A DNA stretch of 64,000 nucleotides from Prorocentrum cordatum (GCA_963575745.1 CAUYUJ010016475.1:150589-214588), one strand, 5' to 3'. Counted from the first letter of the stretch, positions 21,746 to 31,034 are shown. Numbers and translations: made by a program. The notes: a model not told the origin generated them from the sequence alone.

Positions 21746-22494
21746 TTCGCCGAAGGCGATCGGTACTTCCCAGAGCCCTGACAGAGGGACTTCTTCAACC
21801 CGCAGCGACGGCAGTGTTCCGTCGATCTCGGCGGCTCTTTCGGTCTCCAGGGCTATAGCACTTGCATCGCCCCCGGGGAAGGACTCGGGATCTCTGGGCC
21901 GCGGCTGGGAAAAGTCGGAGCGGCAGTCGTGCCGTGGGAGTGGGGCAAGTCGAGTCAACGGCGGCCTTCTTTGGCGTGTTTCGTTTTTTCTTCCGGCGTG
22001 CGGCGCTCCACCCTCATGCTGTGTACTTCTATGGGCTTCGACCTCGACCTGCCCGTGCACCTCGGCACGCACGCGAAGATGTGCATGGTCTGAGCGCGGC
22101 CCCTTTCGCCTGCCCGGGGCCCTCCTCCGGCCCTCCTTCCTGGGCTTCGCACGCGACTCCCCCGCCCTTCGTGCCGCAGTTCGCTGCGGATGCGCCACGC
22201 CGTCGCCCGCACGCTGCTCGGCTCCTCGCGGCCGCCGATCAGAAAAGGCGCGTTCTCCTGGGGGCCTCCGGGGGGCTTCTCGTCGCCACGGCCGGATCCG
22301 CCCCGAGGCGCGCTGGGGTGGTTCCCGGCAGGAGTCCGGTGAGAGATCTTCGGCGAGCGCGGGCCGGGCGGGGGAGCCACCGTTGTCTCCGCGGGCCCTC
22401 CTCGGGGAGGGGAGGGGGGGCGTGCACGCTTTGTGCATTCCTACTTCTTCGAAGGTTCTCTGGTTTTTGTTGGGGGGGCCAAGGTCCTTTCCTC

Positions 22495-22610
22495 TCTAGT
22501 TGTTCTATCCTGGGCCTCTTCCTGGCCACTAGGGGGCCAGGAACAGTTAGCAGCGAGCGCACTCAGAAACGAGCACGGTTAGACGTGAACGACGTGTATA
22601 TAAGACTCGA
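22495..22610 (+). repeat. dispersed repeat C, copy 1
   Basis: TTGTTCTATCCTGGGCCTCT, a TTCCTGGCC / GGCCAGGAA stem, then repeated GAGCAC / GAAACGAGCAC units and GAACGACGTGTAT. A second copy is at 28578-28695. Confidence 0.65.
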
Positions 22611-24130
22611 GTTCGCCGATGCTCGGGTTGGCCGGCGTTTTTTTGACGGGCCCGTTTTGAGTGCTGGCGGTCCAATTCCTCGTGCGATGTTTGCAGCGGG
22701 AGCTCGCGTCGAATTTCGGACTGGGTCTCGTGATTTCCCTCACGGCCCCGTCGGGCCAACCCAAGTCCCTCGAACTCGAGTTCAACGTCTCCCCAATCCT
22801 CGAGACGGTGATGCAGCCGCCAGTTTGGCCGACTTGCACCTGCGTGGTTTGGTCCTCAGGCTGTTTAACCAAATATTGTTTGTTTGAACAAGGTGTTGTC
22901 CACCTCGGGCATTTGGTCGTCGGACCCACATCGGGCAGCGAGGCTCGTTCTGTCCCAGATCCCAGCCGGAGGAACTGGGAGGCGACATGCAACAGGTAGG
23001 CACCGCGTGAGAAAAAATGTTCGCACTGTGAGCCTCCTTGCCCCCCCATGGGAGAGAGGCCTGTGGGGCGCTAGGCTAGAAGGCCAGGGAATCATTGCCT
23101 CAGATGTTACATGCGCTGGCATCTTCCTCACAGTGTAAGTGGCGACGGAAGGTGTAAGTATGTGCAGTTGTTCTCCATCGATGAACTGACGTACGCGCAT
23201 GCTCACGCATTTGCCCGTGCACACGTGTAGAAGTATACGTTTGCGTGCACGTGCTGATGCAGATGCGCAGATCTATAATTCTACTTCGCATGCAGCTGCC
23301 TGCGGCAAACGTTCCGCCGCAGCGCTCGCGCGCCAGCGCAGCCCTCCGTGTGGCGACGCTCTGAGCGCCGCCCAGAAGACCGAGCATGTGTCACCTCGCG
23401 TTTCCAGTCTTGATGGGGCTTTCGAAGGGCCTGCTTGGGCTGTCTTGGGGCTGTCCTGGGCTCCCGTGGGGACATCTTGAGGACTTCCGTTCGGAGGTCC
23501 GAGAGGAGGCCCGAGAGGGGCTGTCCTGATTGAGGGCTTGATTCTGCTCTTTTGGCCTCCGCGTGGCTCCTCCTAGGAAGCATTGCCTAGGCACGCAGAT
23601 GTACATACACTAGCTTTGTTGGTGTTTCAGGTGTTAAGATGAGTTGGGCCTTCCTGGATGGTCGCTTGGCCTATTCCTTCGTGTCTTGAAAGCCCATGGG
23701 GGCTTACTTGGGCGCGCCCTGGGGTGTTTTGCTTAGACTGTTGGGTGCCCTTTCAGGCAAGATGGGGCCATGTTGGCGGCATTCATGGCCTTCACAGGTC
23801 GTAGTGGAATCCTCTGGAGGGCCTTGGAGAGCTCCATTAAAGCGTCGGGCCGCCCAGGGATCTTCGGGAGAGGGGAGGGGTAGCGTCTGAGAGCTACTGA
23901 ACGGGGGGGGGTCGAAGACATACAACAACCCTACTTGGCAGCTCTTGACGTTACTGATGCCACGCCTCAAGCTGCCAGGATGTACGGTGGCGGATATGAC
24001 AGATCCGTGCGTTGGTGGCCGTGGTGATGTGATGGGGGCATGGAAATGATATCGATGGTGATGTGAAGGGGAATGGAAAGAGAGGGTTGAGGAAGTATGG
24101 CAGGCATGGTTGACAAAAGGGCCACTTTGG
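22611..24130. other. upstream part or introns of the 24-30 kb gene, unresolved
   Basis: No exon can be fixed. A plus-strand frame at 22661-22999 (LVRCLQRELASNFGLGLVIS) has mixed composition but no confirming feature. A CAG|GCAAGATGG site at about 23756 could be a GC-type donor. The first exons and the 5' end of the gene are not located. Confidence 0.3.
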
Positions 24131-24133
24131 CAG

Positions 24134-24271
24134 GCGGAGACCGTGAAGAAGGCCGTGAAGGACAGCGCCTTGGGCGGCCTGATCAAGGGCGTCAAGGACG
24201 CCACTGCCAGCAGCGTCATGGAGACGATCAAGAAGGCAGACGTCGGTTCGCTCGGGGACGTTGCCAGTCAG
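24134..24271 (+). CDS. exon A of split gene, helical protein of unknown function
   Basis: The exon encodes 46 residues with amphipathic-helix character: AETVKKAVKDSALGGLIKGV, then KDATASSVMETIKKAD and VGSLGDVASQ. It follows TTTGGCAG and ends CAG before GTCCTG, so both junctions are in phase 0. The repeating K/A/D/V pattern resembles apolipoprotein- or LEA-like helical proteins only in composition; I do not recognise a family. Exon B continues in phase after a 280-nt intron. Codons are GC-rich in third positions and the reading frame is clean, in contrast with the low-complexity frames elsewhere. Confidence 0.6.
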
Positions 24272-24551
24272 GTCCTGGGGGTGTGTACCCTCTCTTACCT
24301 CCTTCCTCTCCCCATCCGCTGCCCAATCGGCTCAGGTGTTGACACTTCCTCTAACAAACTGCATAAAACATACATTGTCGGAGGTCCGCGCTGCTTTCTT
24401 GGATCTGCGCTTGGCCCCTTGGCGTGCTCCCCGCGCCATGGAGGGGTCTTTTCTTGTCCTACCTTCGCCTCAGAGGAGAAACCCTCCATCGCGCTCATCC
24501 TACGGATCTCCGCGTGGGTTGGTTCTCCAGCCCTTCCCCTCCCCCACACAG
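24272..24551 (+). other. intron, GT-AG, 280 nt, carrying family B copy 2
   Basis: The exon sequence CAG|GTCCTG before it and ACAG|GTCACG after it share the direct repeat CAGGTC. A pyrimidine-rich tract precedes the acceptor. Within it, 24377-24530 is a diverged family B palindrome: GTCGGAGGTCCGCGC on the left and an inverted, decayed partner ending near 24530. The exact cut inside the direct repeat is ambiguous by sequence alone, but GT-AG keeps phase 0. Confidence 0.6.
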
Positions 24552-24665
24552 GTCACGGAGCACGGTCAGAAAATCGCCGAGACTCTGCAGGACGTCACCG
24601 TCAAGGACATCGGGAAGGCTGTGCCTGGCACCGCGAGCACCGCGGTGGAGGAAGCTGTGGGCCAG
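24552..24665 (+). CDS. exon B of split gene
   Basis: Encodes 38 residues: VTEHGQKIAETLQDVTVKDI, then GKAVPGTASTAVEEAVGQ. It has the same amphipathic composition as exon A and joins it in phase 0. The frame stays open for some distance downstream into a poly-acidic GRDEQEEEKKED stretch, so the exon could alternatively run on. I place the end at CAG|GCCACG because the following acceptor has the matching CAG|GCCGTG repeat and phase. Confidence 0.55.
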
Positions 24666-24945
24666 GCCACGGGCCGGGACGAGCAGGAGGAGGAGAAGAA
24701 GGAGGACGCAAGCCAGACATATTCGCGTCGTGACAAACATCACGACGGAGTGCGTTCGGCTGTTCTCGCCCTCGGGGGGCCGTCGCCGGGTCCAGGGACC
24801 GGTAAAAGACGGCTCGAGATGAAAAACCCGCCACTGCTAAAAGGTCGGGGTTCTGGGGGGGCCGTATCAAAAAAAGACATCGGATGTTTGGATGGAGGAC
24901 GTCCATGTTGGGTCAGCCCTCATGATCTTCAAGATCGGGAGGCAG
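24666..24945 (+). other. putative intron with GC donor, 280 nt
   Basis: Bounded by CAGGCC on both sides (CCAG|GCCACG and GCAG|GCCGTG), which gives a GC-AG intron in phase 0. GC donors are known in dinoflagellates. It lacks a strong pyrimidine tract. GACATCGGATGTTTGG near 24879 matches the end motif of family D elements. Same length as the previous intron, but the sequences are unrelated. Confidence 0.4.
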
Positions 24946-25025
24946 GCCGTGACTGTGAGTGGCGAGTCCGCCTCGATCGTCGATAGCCTCACAGCAGGGG
25001 GGCGAGGCTATATCAAAACAGGTGC
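24946..25025 (+). CDS. exon C candidate of split gene, 3' end uncertain
   Basis: Starting after GGCAG the frame reads AVTVSGESASIVDSLTAGG, in phase with exon B. The composition fits, but the downstream junction is not fixed: several CAG sites (about 25003-25006 and 25038-25040) could be donors. The frame stays open to 25143 with less protein-like sequence. Treat the end coordinate as approximate. Confidence 0.35.
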
Positions 25026-25291
25026 TCGCTGCCTCCTCCAGGAACAGCGATTGTGGGGGCAGCTCAGCTCCTGGGATTCGGGCGGGGAAAACGGGCCTTT
25101 GGACCGAGGGGGCGCCACCAGCCTGCGCGAGCCGATCATATGACGCGCTGGTCCAATCAGCTTGGGCTCCAGACTCCGTCGGCTGCCACTGCGAAAGAGG
25201 AGAGGAGGAGAGGACCGCGCGGGCCACACCAACAGTAACGCGCGCAGCCCACCGCTGTGGGCAGTGGCCCCGGCCTCGGGGGGCTGAGATC

Positions 25292-25320
25292 TTCACCCAG
25301 ACACCCGACGCTGTTTTTTT
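25292..25320 (+). repeat. family D terminal motif
   Basis: CCAGACACCCGACGC followed by a T run matches, 14 of 15, the inverted motif ending near 26811. It may mark one end of a larger element or be an isolated end. Confidence 0.35.
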
Positions 25321-25385
25321 GTTGTTGATTCAATCAGCGGTCCCAGAGCTCCTAGCCACGTTCTCGGGGAGAAATGTGCGCCCCA

Positions 25386-25580
25386 TATGCGTGTCTGATG
25401 GTCCCGGGGCCCGATAACGAGCCCCTGGATGCCGAGCTCGAGGAACCACGCCAAGACTGCAAACGCAAACATCTCGTAGATCTGGGCAGCTCAAGCGAGG
25501 CCACGGACAAGCTCGGAGGCGTCGTGGGCACGCTGTCCAAGCCAGACCTGGTCGACAGGGCAAAGACCGTCAACGTGCAG
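25386..25580 (+). CDS. exon D of split gene, 5' end uncertain
   Basis: The frame reads EPLDAELEEPRQDCKRKHLV, then SSSEATDKLGGVVGTLSKPD and LVDRAKTVNVQ, ending CAG|GCGGTC in phase 0. Charged, helical composition matches exons A, B and E. No in-phase CAG acceptor lies immediately upstream, so the start is not defined. The 3' junction shares CAGG(C/G)GG with the acceptor of exon E at 28731. Confidence 0.45.
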
Positions 25581-25940
25581 GCGGTCGGGGGGTATCCCGC
25601 GCCCGCCCCGAAGATCTTGGAGGCTGACGGCGATACACATCCACCCCGTTCCCCCCCCCGCCTCCAGAAAACGAGGCAGACATCCAGAGGAGGAAGGGGG
25701 CAGGGGCGAGGAGGTGGATCTGTAGAGACGCTCGGCTCCTGAGACCTCTGACCGCCCAGTGCACCCACGGGGGCGCCAGAGAGGCCGCGCCCCTTGCGCG
25801 TCGCGGTCTGGGCTGGAGCCACGTCCGCCTCCCGCGCTCGGAGGCGACGAGGGCCCACACGTGCTCGCGGTGTCCTCCCTGGGGCACGGGCCAAGAGCCG
25901 AGCGCTGCGGGCGGGGGAACTCCTTGGGGATATGTCAGGG

Positions 25941-26374
25941 CAGTGTGTCGCTCCGTCGGTGCTGGCCCGCCACGCCTCGGCGCGACCCGCCATCCACGTC
26001 CCGGTCCCCCAGGCTTCGACGTCCCGAGCCTGTCCTCGGAAACTGGGACGTATACATCACCAGTGGCGGGCTGTTTTTTCAATCCCACGGCATTTCGAGG
26101 GTCGTGGGCGACGTCGGGGAGGTGTGGTGTATACGTTCCCCCGTTTTCTGAGGGAAACAAGCAAGAATGTATACACCAGGATCCCGTAGACACCAGCATC
26201 CGCGTTCCTATGCGAATTTCGGCGCAGGGTCGGAAAAAAAAGCGTAGGTGTATAGAGTTCGTTCCCCTATTTCCGAGCCTCCCAGCCCGCGGAGCGGAGC
26301 GACACGCTGTCCGCTTGCTGGGCGCAGCGGCGCAGCGCGGGTCGCCGGGGCCGCCGCCGCGACACGCCGAGCAG
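25941..26374 (+). mobile_element. family A element, copy 3, split by an insertion
   Basis: The left part (CAGTGTGTCGCTCC to CGACGTCCCGAGCC) and the right part (GAGCCTCCCAGCCCGCGGAGC to CGACACGCC) match the other copies, with 239 bp of foreign sequence between them at 26037-26275. Confidence 0.65.
26037..26275 (+). mobile_element. short TIR element nested in family A copy 3
   Basis: Its ends are CGGAAACTGGGACGTATACA and, inverted, CGGAAATAGGGGAACGAACTC followed by TATACA. The interior repeats GTATAC-containing words (about 26049, 26132, 26171 and, decayed, 26249). No coding frame. The flanking target is family A sequence, which makes the limits clear. Confidence 0.6.
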
Positions 26375-26869
26375 AAGTGTCCGACCGCAGCTCCTTGGTA
26401 TTACAAACGCACGGCGCGACGGAAGGGGACCCAGCGAGTGCTCGAAGAGCGAAGGAAGCGAGCACATGCTCGCGGCGTTATCAGGAGGGAGAAAACACAC
26501 AGAGACACAAATAATGGACGATTCCCAGAACATAAGAGAGATTATGGGAAGTGGGGGGGAAGACGAAAACCCTAAACATATGGAAAGATATGGGGGATCC
26601 TTTTACTTGTGTGTATTTATTTGTGTGTCCTGGGGCCCTTGATTGTTAGGAACACCACGGCGGGACGTCTTGCTGTCCTCGGCCTCCGTGGGGGGGGTGC
26701 CTCGGCGCCCCCCCCCCCCGAGCCTCAGAAGAACGGCTCGCGACGAAAGGGTCTGCTCTGGACTTCGGGGGGGGAACGTGTGGACATAACAAGGCGTCGG
26801 ATGTCTGGACAGGAGGTTTCCGTGAGGAGGGCCGTCAGGAGCGCGGAGGGTTTCTGAGAAGCCCCCCCC

Positions 26870-27030
26870 CTCCTCCTGATCCTCCTCCTCCTTCCCCTCC
26901 TCCTCCTCCTCCTCCACCTCCTCGTCCTCCTCGTTCTCCTCCTGCTCCTCCTCGTACTCCTCGTCCTCCTCCTCCTCCTCCTCCTCCTCCTCCTCCTCCT
27001 CCTCCTGGTCCTCCTCCTGGTCGTCGTCGA
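26870..27030. repeat. TCC-rich run
   Basis: Near-continuous TCCTCC with CTCGTCCTC variants. Poly-E frames on the minus strand are discounted. Confidence 0.9.
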
Positions 27031-27315
27031 TGTCTTTCAGGGTCGGCGGCACAGGCCCCGCGCGGACCTCCGAAATCCTATGTTTTGCTGTGGTTCGTGG
27101 CTCTGCGTCGGCGGCCCTCGGGGGAGGCGCCACAAGGCGCGCCAGAGGCTTCTCTCTCTCTCTCTCTCTCTCTATACGGCAGCTCTGGGCGCAGAGGGGG
27201 GCCGCTTCCGAGCCCCCCCAGGGCGGTCAAAGGGCAGCTCGGGGTGGGGAGCCAGCTCCCCTGGGACTTCAGGCGGAATGAGCGTCTCAATCCTTGTGCT
27301 CTTTCGTGGTTTCGG

Positions 27316-27445
27316 CCCCCTCCTCCTCCTCCTCCTCCTCCTCCTCCTCCTCCTCCTCCTCCTCCCCCTCCTCCTCCTCCTCCTCCTCCTCCTCTCTCCT
27401 CCTCCTCCTCCTCCTCCTCCTCCTCCCCCTCCTCCTCCTCCTGGC
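27316..27445. repeat. (TCC)n microsatellite
   Basis: About 40 TCC units with a few CCC and TCTCTCC interruptions, inside the large intron. Confidence 0.95.
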
Positions 27446-27575
27446 GCCACTTCGCGGCCCTGGGGCCCTCAGAAGTGGCTCCGGGACGAGGAGCTACCTT
27501 TGGGGAAGCTGTTGAGACCTCTGGAGGCTGCGGATGGAAGAAGCCAATCCGTCGGACGTTCGGGCCTGGAATCGC

Positions 27576-27749
27576 TTTCGGAGGCCCGCGCTGCTATCTC
27601 GGATCTGCGCTGGACCCCCCTCCGTGGCGCGCGGAGCTCGCCGTGGGCGGCGCCAGAGGCTCCGCCGGGGGGGCCCAGCGCCGATCCAAGAAATCCGCGC
27701 GGACCTTTGGAAGGCTCCTGTTTCAGTTGTTTTTCTTCTTCCTCCACAG
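27576..27749 (+). mobile_element. family B palindromic element, copy 3 (introner candidate)
   Basis: The left arm TTCGGAGGCCCGCGCTGC...GGATCTGCGCTGGACC pairs with the right arm GGGCCCAGCGCCGATCC...CCGCGCGGACC. The centre contains a further short palindrome (GAGCTC / GGCGCC). After the right arm comes TTTCAGTTG, a TTTTTCTTCTTCC tract and ACAG ending at 27749, a good acceptor. Confidence 0.65.
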
Positions 27750-28154
27750 CCCCTCCGAAGGGACCGGCGGCCTCGTCCTGGGGACTGGAACGTCGGCCAA
27801 GCAAGGGCGCCTCACTTCGCGCTTCGCGCTGCGCGAAGCGCGGCACTTCGCGCTCTCGCGCCGCCCACCCAGGAGGATGGGGAGGGATCGAAACCGAACC
27901 GCGAAGCGCGGAGCGCGAGTAGTTCTGCGCCCTCGAGGGCGCCCGAAGAGGGCGCGCGAGGGCGCGAAGACAGCCGCGCTCCCGCGAGCGGCGCAGGGCG
28001 CGCAGCTGCTGGGTGACCTCTGGGGTCCTCCCTGTAACACGCAGACGCGAACAAACGTCCACTCCCAGAAAAATACAGGAAAATATTGGAAGTGAAATGA
28101 GGACGACGAAAGCCCATGAAATATATTGGAAAATGTTGGGAATCCTGGGAGTTG

Positions 28155-28185
28155 CGTCTCCTTGTGTGTGTGTGTGTGTGTGTGT
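28155..28185. repeat. (TG)n microsatellite
   Basis: About 12 TG units following TTGCGTCTCC. Confidence 0.95.
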
Positions 28186-28321
28186 CCCTGGGCCCCTTTA
28201 TTCAGCCTTGACGGGGGACATGTGGACGTGCGGTGCCCCTGCCGCTGCTCGTCCCAGCGAGCTCCCGTCGCCGCGGCTGGGTTTCCCTCGAAGCTCGCGC
28301 CACAGGACACGTCCAGCTGCT

Positions 28322-28460
28322 CAATGTTTTTCGATGCGTGGGCCCCAGAGGCCCGGACCACTTTCCCTGGGACGGAGGTTTTCGCCCTGCTTTGTTCGTC
28401 GACGGTCCCGAGGCCCGGCCAGGGCCCCCAGAGGCCGAAGATAGTGAAACGTATCCGCCG
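28322..28460 (+). mobile_element. family D element, copy 1
   Basis: Contains TTTTTCGATGCGTGGGCCCC, GAGGCCCGGACC and a downstream inverted counterpart CGGCCAGGGCCCCCAGAGGCC, like the copies at 30845 and 41241. The two GGCCCC-AGAGGCC blocks form the arms of a fold-back. Confidence 0.5.
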
Positions 28461-28577
28461 CGTTTTGTTTCGCGACGCGAGGTGGTCTGGGCCCCCGGGG
28501 AGGGCGAGACAAAAGCGGTACACATGGTTAATTTCTGATTATTAGAATTTTCCTCGATTTTTTGGGTGGGTAAGATC

Positions 28578-28695
28578 CTTTCATTTCTGATTGTTCTATC
28601 CTGGGCCTCTTCCTGACCACTAGTAGGGGGCCAGGTACAATTAGAAACGAGCACAATTAGAAATGAGCACGATTAGAAACGAACGACGTGTATCG
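28578..28695 (+). repeat. dispersed repeat C, copy 2
   Basis: Matches 22495-22610 (TTGTTCTATCCTGGGCCTCT). It then has three units of ATTAGAAACGAGCAC type ending GAACGACGTGTAT. It lies directly upstream of the acceptor of exon E. Confidence 0.65.
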
Positions 28696-28731
28696 TTACT
28701 TTTTTCCCTCGCATCCTCTCGCCCTTGACAG

Positions 28732-28935
28732 GGGGGCGGGGCAGAGGTCGAGGGGAGGGCGGTGAACCTGTGGGTGCGTCTCGCGCGCCTTCTGGAGGAC
28801 GCCCTGGAGCTGGCCAACTCTGACGGCGTCAAGCGCGGCGCCGAGATGATCAGGGGCTCCAGTCTGGACGATTTGGGGCACTCCCTTCGCGGCGCCAAGC
28901 CGGAGGATATCAAGAGAACGGTGGCAAACCCTCAG
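28732..28935 (+). CDS. exon E of split gene
   Basis: After GCCCTTGACAG the frame encodes 68 residues in phase 0: AEVEGRAVNLWVRLARLLED, then ALELANSDGVKRGAEMIRG, SSLDDLGHSLRGAKPEDIKR and TVANPQ. The alternation of hydrophobic and charged residues suggests two or three amphipathic helices. The end at CAG|GATCC matches the acceptor CAG|GACGA of the last exon, giving a GA-AG intron and intact phase. This is the most protein-like stretch in the window. Function is unknown. Confidence 0.6.
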
Positions 28936-29309
28936 GATCCGGTGATTCGAAGATGGTCGGTGACCAATTGTGAACCCTACCCCTACCCTCCACGATTTCT
29001 AAGGGGGGTGGGGGTTCACTTCGTTCGGAAGCTCCCGAGCGAATTAAGCCCCCACCCGCACTTAGAACTCGTGGGAGGTCGGGGCAGGATTCATATCTGG
29101 TCATCTAGATGGGGCCTTGAGGGATGGGGCCCTGGGACGGGGACGGGCTTCTGGGGCGAAGTTGCTTTGCTCCTGGCCTCCACGCCCTGGGGGGCCCCAC
29201 ATCTCCGGGCGCGCCCCCCCATCTCTGAAGCGCCGGAGGATGCCGTCAACCGAGCCGTGAGGGGTCGGCCCGCCCACGGCGCCAAGGACCCAGGGTCAGA
29301 GAAGGAACA

Positions 29310-29466
29310 TGTACCGATACCGCTACCCTTCCCTTGTTTCCCCCTCTCCGGGGCCTCCTGGGAGGCCCTCGTCGCCACCGCGGGATTCGCTTCGAAATTC
29401 TGGTCAGGACGCACTCCGGGAGAGGTCCGGGGAGTAGCGGTATCGGTACCTCTTGGTTTCCCGACA
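29310..29466 (+). mobile_element. family E element with perfect 16-bp TIR (introner candidate)
   Basis: GTACCGATACCGCTAC near 29311-29326 is matched exactly in inverted orientation near 29434-29449. The right end is followed by TCTTGGTTTCCCGACAG, a plausible acceptor. CAGGGT stands both at about 29295 and at 29464, so a short target duplication is possible. Confidence 0.6.
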
Positions 29467-29800
29467 GGGTGGTGAAAGCAGGCTCGAAGGTCGACGCTGT
29501 TCGTCGGGGATGCGCAGCCCTCGCTCCCTCCTTCTCCCCCCCGATGTTCTGCCACCATCTCCTCCCAATCGCTCCCGGCCCCGTCCCCGCATTGCCCCCT
29601 CAAGCAGTCTGGGAGGCAGGGAGAGGGGAAGGGGGGCAAGCGGAATGCACGTCAGGAAGCGCGTTGAGGCGGTCCGCGAGAGTGTGTGCCGAAGGCAAGC
29701 TTGCGGAGCTCAGGCCAGGGTGGATAGGCTCGAAGCGGTGCAGGACGGCGCACACGAACACCAGCTAGAAGACAAACGAACAAACAACGGCCCCCAGTAA
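29467..29800 (+). other. possible small exons, unresolved
   Basis: Frames read VVKAGSKVDAV at 29467-29500 and HVRKRVEAVRESVCRRQ near 29645-29700. Both have helical composition like the confirmed exons, but their junctions cannot be fixed. Confidence 0.25.
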
Positions 29801-30052
29801 ACAAACATCAGCAAACTGGAGGTATGCTACATGCTAGATTACATATCGAATACTCCAGTAGCACTCTAGAAGAGCAGCAACACCCAGAGGATATGGTATG
29901 CTGCATCTCAAGGTAAGAAGCCATGTTCGGAGGGCGGCGGGCAATATGGCAAGAGAAGAACACGCCAGATGGAACGTCAAGGGAGAGGGCAGCGAAAAAC
30001 TACATGTGAGGCGAGCTGGCACACGCGCCAGAGGAGGAGCCAGGAGCCTGGG

Positions 30053-30112
30053 GTAATCCAGTAGGCAATCCAGTAGGCAATCCAGCAGGCAACCCAGTAG
30101 GCAGTCCATCCG
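30053..30112 (+). repeat. short tandem repeat, GGCAATCCAGTA unit
   Basis: About five 12-bp units with small variations. Confidence 0.8.
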
Positions 30113-30224
30113 GAATGCACTACGGGGCAGCACAATTGGAGAAACCAGAAGATACCGACACCGCTACAACTCCTTCCCCCCTCCTCCTACCATCCTTTCT
30201 ACCCTCTCTCTCGAGATGGCCCAG

Positions 30225-30467
30225 GACGACTTAGATGCAGAAGGCGCAGGGGGCGGGAGCGCTGTGGTTGCCGGGCTAGCTGTGGTGTGCGCGCTGGCCC
30301 TGGGCGGCTATCTGCTGTTCCAGCACCTCACCAAACCCAGGCCATGGAGCCCCGAGGAGGAGGACGAGGAGGAAGAGGAACAAATGAGGAGGAAGAGGAG
30401 GAGACGGAGGAGGGAGAGGAGGAAGGAGAAGGAGGAGGCAGAGGAGGAGGAGGCGCGCATGAGATGA
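30225..30467 (+). CDS. last exon of split gene: membrane segment and charged tail
   Basis: After TGGCCCAG the frame encodes 80 residues and a TGA. It reads DDLDAEGAGGGS, then a hydrophobic helix of about 21 residues (AVVAGLAVVCALALGGYLL), then FQHLTKPRPWSPEEEDEEEE and a long mixed R/K/E tail ending EEEARMR. This is the layout of a single-pass, possibly tail-anchored, membrane protein with a charged C-terminal region. Taken alone it could also start at the ATG at 30216. I prefer exon status because the acceptor, phase and CAGGA repeat match exon E. The tail overlaps a GAGGAGGA run, so its length may vary between individuals. Confidence 0.55.
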   Translation, partial: DDLDAEGAGGGSAVVAGLAVVCALALGGYLLFQHLTKPRPWSPEEEDEEEEEQMRRKRRRRRRERRKEKEEAEEEEARMR

Positions 30468-30544
30468 GGTGGGGGCACTCCTTAGCAGTGGCGGGGGCAT
30501 GCGAGATTTGCGGGAAAGGCGGAGAGTGCGTGTGTGTGACCGGG

Positions 30545-30658
30545 AATGATGAAAATAACGATGACGATGATGAAATCATCGTCATCGTCATTGTCGTCGT
30601 CGTCGTTGTCATCGTTATTCTAGTCATCGTCATCATCGTCATCGTCATCATCATCGTG
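30545..30658. repeat. GAT/ATC triplet hairpin
   Basis: AACGATGACGATGATG is followed by CATCGTCATCGTCATT, an almost perfect hairpin, and then further GTCATC and GTCGTC units. Confidence 0.75.
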
Positions 30659-30666
30659 GCGCCTTG

Positions 30667-30810
30667 CTAGTAGTGCGCCCCGGAAGCGCTGGAGGCCCAG
30701 CCTGCCAGGGCTCCACGGGCACTGAGAGGCAGGTCAGGGAGCAGCAGGACGTATGGGTTCCGGTGCATGACGAACATGAAGCCCAGCCAGCGAAGAGAAG
30801 GCCTGGAACC
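30667..30810 (-). CDS. possible exon of minus-strand membrane protein
   Basis: The minus-strand frame reads RPSLRWLGFMFVMHRNPYVL, then LPDLPLSARGALAGWASS, and ends at a TAG. A hydrophobic, aromatic-rich segment with few charges suggests a membrane helix. In minus orientation it follows ATTCGTTCCAG, a reasonable acceptor. The upstream sequence is a family D element, which would then be intronic. Unknown family. Confidence 0.3.
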   Translation of the reverse strand, partial: GSRPSLRWLGFMFVMHRNPYVLLLPDLPLSARGALAGWASSASGAHY

Positions 30811-30844
30811 TGGAACGAATCGAATGATCCTGCGCCAGACCCCC

Positions 30845-31006
30845 ATACATCCGACGATGTTTTTTTGCAAGTGCGCGGCCCCAGAGGTTCCGACCCCTTG
30901 TCTGGGGATGGCGTTTCGTCCCAGATCCTGGTCCCGGGGCCCAGTGGCGGGCCCCGGAAGCCGAAATTGAGGGGATTCGCCCGGATTGAAGCGTCGGGTC
31001 GTCGGA
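30845..31006 (+). mobile_element. family D element, copy 2
   Basis: Ends are CCATACATCCGACGAT and, inverted, CCCAAATCTCCGACGACC. The interior has GCGGCCCCAGAGG and GGGGCCCAGTGGCGGGCCCC. A T run follows the left end, as at 25306. Confidence 0.55.
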
Positions 31007-31034
31007 GATTTGGGCCCCACAGAGCTTAATCGAG

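Larger units (their letters stand above)
25581..28731 (+). other. large putative intron with GC donor, repeat-rich
   Basis: Lies between exon D (CAG|GCGG) and exon E (CAG|GGGGG). It contains family A copy 3 with a nested insertion, GAG/TCC runs, family B copy 3, family D copy 1 and repeat C copy 2. Further exons could be hidden inside. Confidence 0.35.
28936..30224 (+). other. putative intron with GA donor
   Basis: Bounded by CAGGA on both sides. GA donors are a documented oddity of dinoflagellate introns. It contains a family E element and possibly small extra exons (29222-29311 reading SEAPEDAVNRAV; 29467-29500 reading VVKAGSKVDAV), so it may really be several introns. Confidence 0.4.

Noticed and set aside
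24272-24945. Equal length (280 nt) of two neighbouring introns as a sign of common origin
   Set aside because: The two sequences do not resemble each other; equal length is probably coincidence.
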